DNA of 64,000 nucleotides from Eucommia ulmoides (Eukaryota; Streptophyta; Magnoliopsida; Garryales; Eucommiaceae): positions 46,556,647-46,620,646 of the forward strand of contig CM028328.1 of assembly GCA_016647705.1 (NCBI GenBank). Direction: 5' to 3'. This document shows positions 36,302 to 47,663 of this stretch, in pieces. The notes beneath the pieces are model-generated. The model was given only the letters and a program-made list of their open reading frames with translations, was not told where the DNA came from and made no database searches. The position numbers and the translations under genes are program-made. Position 1 is the first letter of the stretch. Every line of letters begins with the position of its first letter.

Positions 36302-36317
36302 AATAGGAGGGGGATAA
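36302..36317 (+). other. Polypurine tract of the chromovirus
   Basis: AATAGGAGGGGGATAA immediately precedes the 3' LTR. It is the expected primer for plus-strand synthesis. Confidence 0.8.
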
Positions 36318-36826
36318 TGTAACGCCCCTTACACAGTGGCCTTCCTATTAGAGAAATTCTCTAAGTATGGAAGGTAAGTCTTGTATATATAGGAGAGGGG
36401 AAAAGGGTATTCTTGGAGGCTTCCCATTTTCTAGAATATTCTAGGATATTGTAAAGAAATGTGAAGCATCCTAAACACCTCATTTTTAGAATTTTCTTAT
36501 GTAAATATCTAGTATAATTCTCTAGATGATTGATTGTAGCCGTTAGATCGAAATGATCTCGGCCATCCATTGTAAGGCCCTTGGCCTATATAAAAGGGAG
36601 GAAACTCATTTGCTCCTCACCAAGTTGGAATCAAGCAATATAAGTTTTCATTCTCCCAAGCTCTCTCTTGCTCTCCTACTCTTGTAAGCTCTCTGGCTTC
36701 CCTTACTTTCTTCTTTCTCAAAGTTTGTTTGGTTGTTTGTCTTGGTAAGGCTTATTAGTAATTCCAAGAGGTTGGAATCAAGGTTAAGTGCCGCACGGTT
36801 ACTTCGGGAAAAGTAAGTCCGTGACA
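36318..36826 (+). repeat. 3' LTR of the chromovirus
   Basis: 509 bp, TGTAACGCCCC to GTGACA, with TATATAAAA at 36587-36595. It retains the segment missing from the 5' LTR. It is followed by TGGT, the same four bases that precede the 5' LTR. Confidence 0.9.
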
Positions 36827-37879
36827 TGGTGGAGTAAATGATTTTGGATATCACATGTGATTAGGTTGGTAGGACTAATATCAAACACCCAATATGGTTC
36901 CATGTTTGCTTGTTTATGAATAGACATTGATAGTTGAGGACGACAGGATAGATGCACCTCAGTTGAAATATGATTGATTTTGCCACACATTTTACAAGGG
37001 CAATGTCAATTGATATGGTTAAAAGCATTTGCTCTTTTGATCTGCCACTACTGCCATGAAAGAACTGCCTCATCTCTTAACCCTTGGACAGATCCATCTA
37101 CTCTAGATGAGGTGACCTGACATTTCCCCAGGGAAGACGTGGCAATATAAGCATTTCATGATCCATTTGATGAGTAGCAGTAAAAGCAGTGATTATATCT
37201 CTTCGAGAAACTAGAGCAGTGATTATATCAATTCGGAAACTAGTTCTTCGCAATCAACATAAAGTTTAACTGGATTTAACAAAAAATGATAGTTCATCAA
37301 AGGTTCAAGTTCAACTCTCCTAATGTCCTAATGTTAGTTGCAAACGTATTGCACTCATCAGCAATAGCGCATAAAAATAGTAGACCTTCTTATGCATGAA
37401 GCTGCTTCAGCAGCTCTTGCATGTGGGCATAGTTTCCCTAAGAATCAGGTAGGCCTCCATGGGTACTTGTTTTCCAGTTCTAAGAAGATTGGCCAAGAGA
37501 TTGAGAATTGGTTGACATTGATAGTGTATTATAGAGTCGGTGAATATGACTAAAAAGGTCATACACACTGCTGTACTTATGATGTAGATAGAAGCAGCGG
37601 TGCATTTGAATCAAATAAGTTCCAATGGGTGTACGATGGATTAGGAAGATCAGTACCAGAATCAAGAGCTCATCTATGGAGCAATCATTTGCTTTAAGCA
37701 AATTAGTGAAGAGTTAACAACGTCAATATCAGGCATGAGAAAATGAACACGGATGAGATTGTTCAAATAGACATTTATGTGCTTGATTTGGTGGTAGAAG
37801 AAGAAGAGGCAGCGGAAGCCATTGAAGAATGCTTCTGCTGCAGCAACAATGCTCTATAAGTGTCCATGGCCTCCGTAAG
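36827..37879. other. Sequence between two LTR elements, with a possible minus-strand gene start
   Basis: Most of this stretch shows no clear exon. Near the right edge, minus strand, an ATG at 37869 opens MDTYRALLLQQKHSSMASAA and a Ser/Thr-rich run, then a stop at about 37780. It looks like the amino end of a plant protein, but I do not recognise it. Its upstream side is cut by the copia element at 37880. The minus frame 37480-37701 (LIDELLIL-like wording) is unassigned. Confidence 0.25.
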
Positions 37880-40800
37880 TAATAGAAATTGAGAGAATTT
37901 CTTCCATAGAAGTTTCTATGGCTTCTAGATGAAAAGTTTGTTAAGTTGTTAGATTGTTGAAGTGTGTTAGTCTCCTTTCTATAAATAGATGTTCTTTGTA
38001 CTTCAAAAAATCAATGAGAATGATAAAATTTATTCCATTCTTCTCTACTTCATTTTGTAATATGGTATCAGAGCACAAATAAGACACAAATAAGACATCG
38101 GAAAGTATAAGATGCTCAGACAATTACACAATCTCAATACAATGGATTTTAACACGGTGACCGTTAGGAAGGTGGAGGTGAATGTTGGGTGGGGTAAGGG
38201 AGGTACGAAATAAAGATATATCACAACAAACATGATGGGTTGCGCATTCCTAGTTCCTTTTTTACTTCTTCTCCTCATTGTTCCATATGTCCATTGGCCA
38301 AGCAACGTTGCTTACCATTTATTTCCCATAACAATCTCTCGTCTATTGCATTTGATTTAATACATATCGATATATGGGGTGCTTTTCTTGTTCCAACCAT
38401 CTCAGGACATTGTTATTTTCTCACCATTGTTGATGATTGCACTAGGGCCACTTGGGTATATTTGTTGCATGCCAAATTTGATGTCAAAACCATTTTTCCC
38501 GATTTTTATAACCTAATCTTGACCCAATATAATATCCCCATTAAATCTGTCTGCTCAGACAATGCACACGAACTTGCTTTCGCCGGTTTCTTTCGACCTA
38601 AAGGCATTGTCCACTATTTTTCTTGTGTTGAAACTCCTAAACAAAATTATGTTATTGAACGTAAATATCAACACATTCTCAATGTATCTCGTGCCTTATT
38701 GTTCCAGTCACACGTTCCTGTTTGTTATTGGAGGGATTGTGTTCTCACGGCCGTTTACTTAATCAATCGAACACTTTTACCCTTACTCTCCAACAAAACT
38801 CCGTTTGAGTTATTGAATCATTCACCTTCTTCCTATAGTCATCTCCGCAATTTTGGATGCCTCCGTTATGGTTCCACACTCACTCAACACCATTCTAAGT
38901 TCTCACCCCGTGCTCGAGCTTGCGTTTTTTCTTGGATATCCTTTTGGTTACAAGGGTTATAAGTTGCTTGACTTAGCTTCTAACACAATATTTATCTCTC
39001 GTAATGTTGTGTTTCATGAGCTTATCTTTCCCTTTGCCAAATCCACATCCATTCCACATTCCTTAGATATTTTCAATGACAGAGTTCTCCCTTGCAGTTT
39101 TCCTCCTACTCCATCTCCTGACTATACTCCTTGCCACACATCTGTGACCACTTCTACCCATCCATCCTATCCTACTCATGATATTTTGCCTGTCTCTTGT
39201 CCTTCACCTTCTTCTCATTTCCCTAAATTTTCATGACCTCACAGAACGACCAGACAACTTTCCTATCTTTCTGACTATCATTGTTCCTTGGCCACTCATT
39301 CCCATAGTCCATTACCTCATTCCACTGCCCATTCGTTATCTTCTGTTCTTTCTTACCACAAGTTGTCCCCCCACTTTCGTGCCTACATCTTAGCCAAATC
39401 TACTCCTACCAAACCTCAAACCTTTTCCCAGGCAATTAAGTTTCCGAAATGGTAGGCAGCCATGGATGTTGAGTTGGATGTTTTGGATCGGAATGACACT
39501 TGGTCTATTGTCTCTCTTCCCCCTGGAAAACATCCCATTGGCTGTAAATGGGTGTTTAAGCTTAAGCTTCACGCTGATGGCAGCATTGAACGCCACAAAG
39601 CTCGTCTCGTGGCAAAAGGATATTACCTAATAGGAAGGTATCGATTTTTTGGATACTTTTTCTTCTGTTGTCAAACTTGTTACCGTTAAAGTTCTGCTCT
39701 CTTTGGCTGCCTTTTTGGTTGGTCTTTGACTCAGTTAGATGTCAATAATGGTTTTCTACATGGAGAGCTTACTAAGGAAGTCTATATGACAATTCCACTT
39801 GGATATGTTTGTTGCGTGGGGGAGACTTTGCCATCCAATGCTGTTTGCCGATTGCATAAATCCTTATATGGCCTTAAATAAGCTTCTTGACAATGATTTT
39901 CCAAGTTTTCTAGTGTGTTACTACAGGCAGGGTTCTCTCAATTAGCCAACAATCATTCTCTGTTTATCAAAAACACTGGCCATGTCTTCTTGGCACTCTT
40001 GGTTTATGTCGATAATATAATTGTTGCTAGCAATGACCAAAAGGCAGTCGCAGACTGGAAAGCTTTTCTTCATGATCGGTTCAAACTTAAAGATTTGGGA
40101 GATCTTAAGTATTTCTTAGGCCTTGAAGTAGCTCGATCCCAATCTGGGATCTCTGTTTGTCAACGAAAATATGCTTTGGAACTGCTTTCCGAAACTGGTT
40201 ACATAGGTTCTAAACCTGTACCCATACCAATGGAAGCAAACTTGAAATTGTCTCAAGATGATGGGGAGTTGCTTGAAGATCCCACCAGCTATAGACGATT
40301 GATTGGGAAACTTTTGTAGTTGACCATCACTCATCTTGATATTTGCAACGCCGTTAATCGCCTTAGCCAATTCATGCAATCACCATGAGAACCCCATTTG
40401 AAGGTTGCTGTTTGTATTTTTCAATATATAAAGGGTACTCCAAGGCAAGGCCTTTTCTTCTCCAGTAGCTCCACCATTCAGCTTAAAGCTTTTGCTGACT
40501 CAGATTGGGCTACATGTCCAGACTCCCAATGCTCCATCAGTGGATTTTGTGTTTTTCTTGGAACTTCTCTTGTGTCCTGAAAGTCCAAGAAACAATACAC
40601 TGTCTCTCGTTCTTTTGCCGAAGCCGAATACCGTTCCATGGCGAATACTACTTGTGAAATTGTGTGGTTACTTGCCTTACTTAAAGATTTCAGGGTTACT
40701 CACCGTGGACTAGCCCTATTATTTTATGATAATCAAGCTATTCTTCATATTGCAGCAAATCTAGTTTATCATGAGCGCACCAAACATATCGAGATAGATT

Positions 40801-41160
40801 GTCAAATCATCCGTGAGAATATTCAAGGTGGCTTGTTGAAAACTTTGCATGTTACCACTTAAAACCAACTTGCTGACATATTAACCAAGACTCTTCATCC
40901 ACATTAGTTTCGATTTCTTCTAGGCAAGATGAGAGTTCATAATATCTACTCTCCATCTTGACCGAGAGTACTAGAAATTGAGAGAATTTCTTCCATAGAA
41001 GTTTCTATGGCTTCTAGATAAAAAATTTGTTAAGTTGTTAGATTGTTGAAGTTTGTTTGTTTCCTTTCTATTATGCCTATAAATAGATGTTCTTTGTACT
41101 TGAGAAAATCAATGAGAATGATAAAATTTATTCCATTCTTTTCTACTTGATTTTGTAATA
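37880..41160 (+). mobile_element. Ty1/copia element with GTAAG target duplication, gag missing
   Basis: The LTRs are 37880-38062 (183 bp) and 40969-41160 (192 bp); the 9-bp difference is an insertion of TTATGCCTA-like text in the 3' copy. A perfect initiator-Met PBS TGGTATCAGAGC is at 38063-38074. GTAAG flanks both ends (37875-37879 and 41161-41165). LTRs this short fit the Ale/Retrofit-like copia group. At 3.3 kb it lacks gag and protease: integrase begins only about 165 bp after the PBS. Confidence 0.9.
38240..40930 (+). pseudogene. Copia pol pseudogene: IN, RT, RNase H
   Basis: Integrase 38240-38960: zinc-binding SICPLAKQRC, Asp in IDIWGAF, Asp in SVCSDNAHEL, Glu in ETPKQNYVIERKYQ. RT 39462-40318: RNDTWSIVSLPPGKHPIGCK, then SLYGLK-stop, and the active site reads YVDN at 40005-40016 where YVDD is required. 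RNase H 40398-40862: [27 protein letters not shown] and [13 protein letters not shown]. Stops occur at about 39878, 40318 and 40860, with frameshifts at 38960 and 39640. Catalytic Asp to Asn plus the stops make it inactive. Confidence 0.88.
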
Positions 41161-41165
41161 GTAAG

Positions 41166-41802
41166 CTCTTACTTCATGGTAAAACATGTGCATTAGATAA
41201 TTCTTCTCTTCCCTTCTATTACCTTACGTAAATACTTGGTTCTATTTTTTTTTTTTACAGAGCGAGTTCTAGAGATCAGAGACAATTGAAATCAACAGGA
41301 GAGTTTAATAACACAGATCATCGGACTATTTAAGGAGAAAACTCCATAGAGATAAAATGAAATTCAACTGAAACTCAGGAAATTGATGCAATGAGCGAAA
41401 GCCCTAACAATAACCGTCATTGCACAAGTCACATTACCTGTACACACTCCATTCTCGAATCAGATCATTGCTCTTCCTCAAGCCCTAATTTTGAGATTTG
41501 AATAGATTGAATGCGTTTCAATTCCAGCCAGATCGCCCATTTGCCATGAGCGTCGGAGAGAGAGTTCTGGAACTTCGGTTTTAAATTGAGAGAAACGGTT
41601 TCACACACACACGCGCGCGCGCGCGCGCGCGCGCACACATATATATATATATGGCGCGAACAGCTGGGATGCTTTATTTTCGCGGGAAGGGAGAGAATTA
41701 AAAATTCAAGAATAAATGGGCCTTGGTCCAGAGTACTCGTGCGGAGTTGTAAATGGCCCGTCCCAGTAGGAGTAACTGCGAAATAGTTACTTAAAAAAAG
41801 CA
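41166..41802 (-). other. Possible gene leader on the minus strand, with Z-DNA-prone microsatellite
   Basis: Read on the minus strand, 41660-41440 has the look of a plant 5' leader: AGAGAGAG, GCCCTAATTT-like text and an ATG at 41454 opening MECVQ followed by a donor-like CAG|GTAATG. If real, the gene ran leftward across the copia insertion toward the ATG at 37869 and has been split. No protein family can be named. The compound microsatellite at 41602-41653 lies inside it. Confidence 0.25.
41602..41653. repeat. Compound alternating purine-pyrimidine microsatellite (CA)n(CG)n(CA)n(TA)n
   Basis: An unbroken alternation of about 52 bp: CACACACACA, then about twelve CG steps, ACACA and finally (TA)n. 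Alternating CG/CA tracts are the best-known Z-DNA formers. (CG)12 is unusual in an AT-rich, methylated plant genome. Confidence 0.9.
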
Positions 41803-41851
41803 TGTCACGGCCGAGCCTTTGAGACTGGAAAGCAGACCGTGCGATGCTAAC

Positions 41852-42540
41852 TAGGGATGCCCGCAGTCCGAGTTTGGTTCAGTTTTATACAAAATCAAAA
41901 TCGTGAAACATATATAAAACAAAAACTAAAACCGTCAGTTTTAAACGATTTTAAAACCGGACCATTTAATTTTATCTAAAATAAAAACCGAAACTACGAA
42001 ACCGTTTAAGTTTTTTAAATTTAATAAAAAAACAAAATCAAAACTAAAATGATAAAATCGCAGACCATTGTTTTTTATATATGAAAAAAAAAACATAACT
42101 AAAATATAATAAGTTTCCAAATCATTCTCATACAATTAATTTTTAATCCTACAAAATCAATTAATTAATTCTGAAGAGGAAATATGAGAATTGAGATTTG
42201 AGAACCCTACCTATAACCATATATTTATACTAGGGTTAGTGGGTAAAAGGGTTAATTTATATAAAAAAAAATGGATTAAACTGTAATTTTTATTTATTTA
42301 TGTGTGTGTGTGTATATATATATCGGTAACACAGTTTAGCTCACGATTCAATCACGTGGTTCGGTTACACGGTTCGGTTACACGGTTATTATCCTTAAAC
42401 CAAAACCAAAATCAAAACCACTTCGACTGCTAAATTTAAAACCAGAACCAAGATTAAAACCATTTTATCGGTTTCAACCCGGACCATTTAATACGGTTTC
42501 TCTCGGTTACCTATCAATTCGATTTTGTTGGGCATCCCTA
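41852..42540 (-). mobile_element. hAT-like non-autonomous element inserted in the 3' LTR of the TR-GAG element
   Basis: 689 bp from TAGGGATGCCC to GGGCATCCCTA, perfect 11-bp inverted termini. The 8-bp flanks ATGCTAAC (41844-41851) and GCGCTAAC (42541-42548) agree at six of eight positions, as expected for an aged hAT duplication. The empty site survives in the sister LTR at about 47744-47760 (GGTAACTAGGGGATCGCC). The interior is the same family as 27627-28227 but reversed. Confidence 0.85.
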
Positions 42541-42944
42541 GCGCTAACTAGGAGATCGCCTAGTAGCAAACTTGAAGATCAAAAGATCTTAAATAGCAGA
42601 AGTGGTTTCAATAACAACGAGTTTCCCTACAACAACAACATGTTGGCAATGTAAAAAAGAATATAATTACAATAATAATAATAATTGTATTAATATTAAA
42701 GGCTACAATGTGTGAAAGGTTTGAATGATTTCAAGAGTATGTCCTCCCACATAATACTTTAAGCACAAAAATACAGGTGACCACAATAAATATCATTATA
42801 CTCGAGGAGACATAATGGGGTATTTCTACAAGAAATAAAAGAAATAAACTAAAGTAAGCTAAATTAGTCTAGAAAACAAATGAAAGTATCACAGACAAGC
42901 GGTCATGTGCGAGAACAATTGGACAAGCTAAGACCGTAACATTC

Positions 42945-45900
42945 TCACCCACTTGAGCAGTCGATGTCCTCGTAGACTTTTGATGATGATGCTTCTGATT
43001 TTGTTTGCAGTTGTTGCGTCTTTTGCTGTTTTCGGGATAAGTTGACTTTGTAGAGCTTATCCACTGAATGAAGATATAGTGGTTGGTCTGCGACAATCTT
43101 ATTAGAGCCCAAATTGACATCAAAATACTTGTACAGATTGAAGCAAGAATCAATACTCCCCAAAACATTCCACAACTGAGTATCATGCTTGAGAAACTGT
43201 GCGGTAGTGTCCCTGAAATAGCAGAATTGAAGTGATGGAGATAAGGTTGTAGAACTCAAAACTTTATTTACCACGACAACGGTTGTACCTTTGTTCCCCG
43301 AAACTTCGACCCTTCGCACACAAAGTCGATATCTTCTTCTTTCTGAATGTAGTCTTACTGAAAGCAAGTGGGTCTTCGCACCATTGGCTAATATTGTCCT
43401 AGTGAGCTACCCAAGAGGGAGGGGAGGGGGGGGGGGGGGAGGTGGTCAATTAGGTAGTTATAAAAATTTAAATAAATTTAAATCTTTCAACACTTAATTA
43501 ATTAAATAATCAATTTATCCTAAATCAATTATTATCTTCGTTATGCAGCGGATAAGTGTATTTAATCTAAGTGCACACTCAAACAAAATGTAAAGAAACT
43601 AAACAATGCAGCACACCAAGATATATCCTGGTTCAGCAAGTTAGCCTTGCCTAATCCAGTCCCCCGAGCTCCACGAAAATTCGTACCCTCTAAAACCCAG
43701 ATTCCTTTAAAGGTAGAAACCAAACCCTCACAATGATTCTTTTCATAGATTCAGAATCAACCTTTACAATTCACTTTTCTTAGGCTAAGGAAGAACCTTA
43801 TTTTTTTGTAGGCTTAAGACTAACTTAATTCTATTACAGGAAGAATCACAACTTAATCTTTTTAACAGACTTAAGATCAAACCTCATCACCCTCACAAGT
43901 ATCATTTTTTTCTTAGGTAAGGATTGAATCTTTACAATTCACTCAAAAATAAATTCTATTCAAGAAGAATTCACACCTAATTCTTTTCAAGGTCAAAGAA
44001 TAACCTAACATTTTTATACTCCAGGTATATATCAAACCTCAATCTTTTTTCCGGAAAAGATTGGAACCCAAGCTATCCTAACTAGATACAGCCCCAATCG
44101 TATTTAATCTGCACAAACTCACCAATAAAAAAATGAGTTTCTTCTCACTCGGAGCTTCTACCACCTCAAAAAACAATTATATTCAATTAATGTCCCAAAA
44201 AATTACTACGTGATAGAATTTTAAGTGAGGAATACAATATTTGATTAAAACAAATATAGGTAGCACACAATTAACCACGTAATCAGATAATTTCACAAAA
44301 TCGTTTTTAAAAAAGATTTTTATGTTCTTAAGTTTAAAAAATGATTTTTCTAAGATCTTAAAACCAAGTAATAAACAATAATATGAAATCAAATTTTAGC
44401 TCAAAAACTTAGAAATATCTCACTAGGAAAACACTGAAAGATTGAAACAGAATCACAAGATAGCTCAGATCGGTGACGCCAACTCAACAACGCTTTAGCT
44501 CAAGAACTTCTCACACAAATAATCTCATAATTGATCTCTCGAATATATCTCAGAATAATATCTCTTAGAATAGTGTAGAAACTAATAGTTCTTGATAATG
44601 TGGTATATCATGATATCAAATTCGCAGGTCTATTTAAACAAGTTTGAAACAAGCCCTTTAACGACTAATTTTCACAAGATAAGACATTAAAGTGCATATA
44701 TAGACGCCATATATCATAATCATTCAATCTTGGTATAATTTACTCAGATATAGCTTTTAATACTTTCAATTAAATCCACAAATTATTTCTCAATTATTAA
44801 TCGAATAGATAGAAAGTATTTAATGAACCAAATTGAGAAAATCTTCAATTATATGTACCATATCTATAGGGATATTAAAATAGATGTGTTATATCTTTAA
44901 CATATTCAAATCCTCCAAATATCTCCTTCAGTTTTGCCAAAAAAAGGGCTAGTGTTTGATTAGATCTTTAAAATCCTTGAAATCTCAACCACACACTCGG
45001 TAGACCGAACTCTTGCCCATTGGTTAACTGATCAATACAGTATGTAACATAGGTTATTCTTCAAATAGCAGTTGGTTCACCAAACCCTTCAGGGTTAGTT
45101 GACCAAACGATTCAAGATGCATTTTTAGGCTAAAATCGAGCCATTGTTAGTTGACTGATCAACTACGTTTGGTTGACCAATCGATTTAGAGAGTTTTACT
45201 TTAACCTATCTCTCCTAGTCGGTTGACCGATCGATTTAAATAGTTTCACTTTCCAGCCTATAGCCACTCGGTTGACTAAACTCCTGGTGGTCGGTTGACC
45301 GAATGATGCTAGATACTCTCTTTCTCAATTTGTTTCAACTCCAAACTTCATTGTTTTAATCTCGTTAATCGATTTCTTTTCTTGGTTAACACAATTGACC
45401 CCAATATTCAATTCTAAACACTAATCTTTCTTAGGTTAATTTTTATTTTTCAATTTTATACTGGAGCAAATATTTGATCACTAATTAGAATCCTAAACTT
45501 TATCAAAATAAACACACAAGAATATTATTCATCAATTTGTGTTGTGTGTGATCCTAATTCGGGATACATTAAGAGTATAAGAGTGTTTGAGTTGTTTTCA
45601 CCTAATTTCTTCGGAATCTTTAGCACTCTTCATTTCTTCAACATCCATCTTTGCATCATTGATAATTTCTTCATGATTTGGAACTCTTATACTGAAACAC
45701 TCAATAAATACATTAATTCCATAAAAAACATTAACCCTTAATTGTCCATCAAAATCTCAAGATCAACAGCTAACATGAAAGCGGATTGGCCTACTGGGAA
45801 CTTGATATGTGTAGAATTTTCCCCATCCGGATGAGGGGGAACCTTCTCTGGAAGTTCTCTTGGAGAAGCAATTCGAGCATAGTCAAATAACCATTTTGCT

Positions 45901-47663
45901 GAAATCAAAGGTGGCATTTGTGGGTTAGTCTCTCCTCTACTAGGCACGAGATGGTCATCTTGATGTTCCTCCATCTCAAGTTGTAGAGCCAAAACGGACT
46001 TGTCTTCAATCGAATAACGCGTTGTAGAAATGACACATGATCGATCTCCCATCATACAAAGCGAATCTGCAAAAGGCATTATGACCGCCTCGGTATCCAT
46101 AAAGAATTCCATCCCCAATATGACTTGAAAATCATCTATGGGAACAATGGTGAAGTTGAGGAACCCACACCACAGAGTAATCTTCGTGTGTACTGTGTTG
46201 GTGACTTCAACTACGGGACACGCTTCAGAATTCACGACCTTCAATCTCCCTGAGTACTTTTCTACACATAAGCCCAACCGATCAGCTTCTTTATCGGATA
46301 TAAAATTGTGTGTAGCACCAGTGTCAATTAAAGCACGAGAATTTTGCTCATTAATTTGAAGATCTACAAACATGAGGTTCTTGTTCGAGACCTTCTTCTT
46401 TGCGACTGGTTGCCGCTTCATAGCATTCAACAAATAAATTTTACCTATTTAATGGGCATCAAACTCATATGAAGTTTCATCCTCTTGCTCTATGATATAC
46501 TTTCCCCGATATTCTTTTTCTTCTCAAATCGATGCTTGTAGCGCAAAAAAAGTATGTTTATGTGGACAATAGGATACATCATGATTCTTGTTGCACAAAA
46601 AGCAAGGAGTTAGATTTTTATGGGTCTGTCTGCCCTAGTGAGGCTTTTAGTTTGTCGATCCAAATGATACCCCAGAGTTGCTGAATGATTGACCAGATTT
46701 TGAGTGTTGGCCCCGACGCGAACTCCTCGGAGGACTCCATGAATTAGAATTTGAGTTGGAGTTGTTCCAACGTCTTGGCGGGTTTTTTTTCTTCTGAAAT
46801 GATTGACCTCCACTTCCATTATTATGGGAGACATTATTGTCTTTTCTCTTGTCATGGTTAGTGGTAGGTTTAGGAGAGTAATGAGTTACTCTTTATGTGG
46901 CAGCAACGACAATAGGGAAATCAGTAGGACGTTGTTTTTGTATTTCCTGACGTACCCAATCTTTCAAGCTATATAGGAACCAAAACAACTTATCCTCTTG
47001 AGATATTGTATGAATGTCTAGTATGAAATCCATAAACTTCTTGACATAGTTTCGGAGGTGTCCGGTTTGTTTCAGCTCTTTCAATTATCGTCGAGCCGTG
47101 TACTCGATATATTCTCAAAGGAATTGTACCTTGAGTTCACCTTTAAGGCCTTCCTAGGTATTGATAGTGTAACATCCCACCAGGATGTTTGCATATTTTG
47201 TTTGCCACCATAATTTAGCATCACCGCAAAGATACATGGAAGCTGTTGTCACATTTTCTTCCTCGGAGGTTATTGGGGTGACCCGAAAGTATTGCTCCAT
47301 ATGAAAGAGAAAGTTTTCAAGATCTATGGTGTCTCTCGCATCGCCATAGGATTGAAGTTCGGGAACATGAACCCTTGAAGCAGGTTGTTCAGAGTCTCTA
47401 GAAAAAGCTCGGTACACAATGTTTCTCAAGCTATCCACCTCGCCTTGGAGATCAAGGACTGACTTTTCCATCTAAGCATGATGGCCAACGAATGTTGTGA
47501 AAACTAGGCCCATCCGTTCGATCAGGTGATCGATTTGGGGATTCTGAGATGCCCTCTTCCCATTAGCACTGGGGCTTCGCAGAAGAGCTATATCAACATC
47601 AATGTGGGCAACGCTTTGTTCAAGTTGAGATGATTTTTCGTCGACATGGTATTTTACCAACAT
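42945..47663 (-). pseudogene. gag-protease pseudogene of the TR-GAG element, split by a solo LTR
   Basis: Gag pieces on the minus strand: 47472-47663, 47154-47471 (MYLCGDAKLWWQTKYAN) and 46893-47084 (LRNYVKKFMDFILD, LFWFLYSLKDWVRQEI); a zinc knuckle CFLCNKNHDVSYCPHK lies near 46550-46605. Protease: 46433-45769 with ALIDTGATHNF (DTG at 46317-46325). The frame is then cut by the solo LTR and resumes at 43386; removing the LTR and one GCTAA restores the same phase, with no stop until 42945. The last 140 residues (ending KVYEDIDCSSG) match no domain I know. Several stops in gag make the whole gene defective. Confidence 0.8.
43392..45768 (-). mobile_element. Solo LTR (LTR-A, 2,377 bp) with perfect GCTAA target duplication
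   Basis: Ends are TATTGTCC...GATCAACA in + orientation; the sister copy at 62328 starts TGTTAGTCCAGTGAGC, so the terminal TG has decayed to TA. GCTAA occurs at 43387-43391 and 45769-45773. Sister copies are at 57942-59178 (left-truncated) and 62328-64000 (cut by the window). Minus orientation is favoured by a TATA-like TAAATAGAC in sister copies and a TGTTGAT start, but it is not proven. Degenerate repeats with GGTTGACCGATCGA lie at about 44990-45310. A pure G tract of about 14 is at 43426-43439. Confidence 0.85.

Larger units (their letters stand above)
31080..36826 (+). mobile_element. Ty3/gypsy chromovirus, nearly full length (5.7 kb)
   Basis: Two LTRs (31080-31559 and 36318-36826), both TGTAACGCCCC...GTGACA, enclose PBS, gag, protease, RT, RNase H, integrase with C-terminal chromodomain, and a polypurine tract. 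This order is that of chromoviruses. TGGT flanks both ends (31076-31079 and 36827-36830). LTR substitutions plus a 29-bp length difference (an indel in the U3 region) and many pol frameshifts show it is not recent and not autonomous. It is plant-genome resident. Confidence 0.92.
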
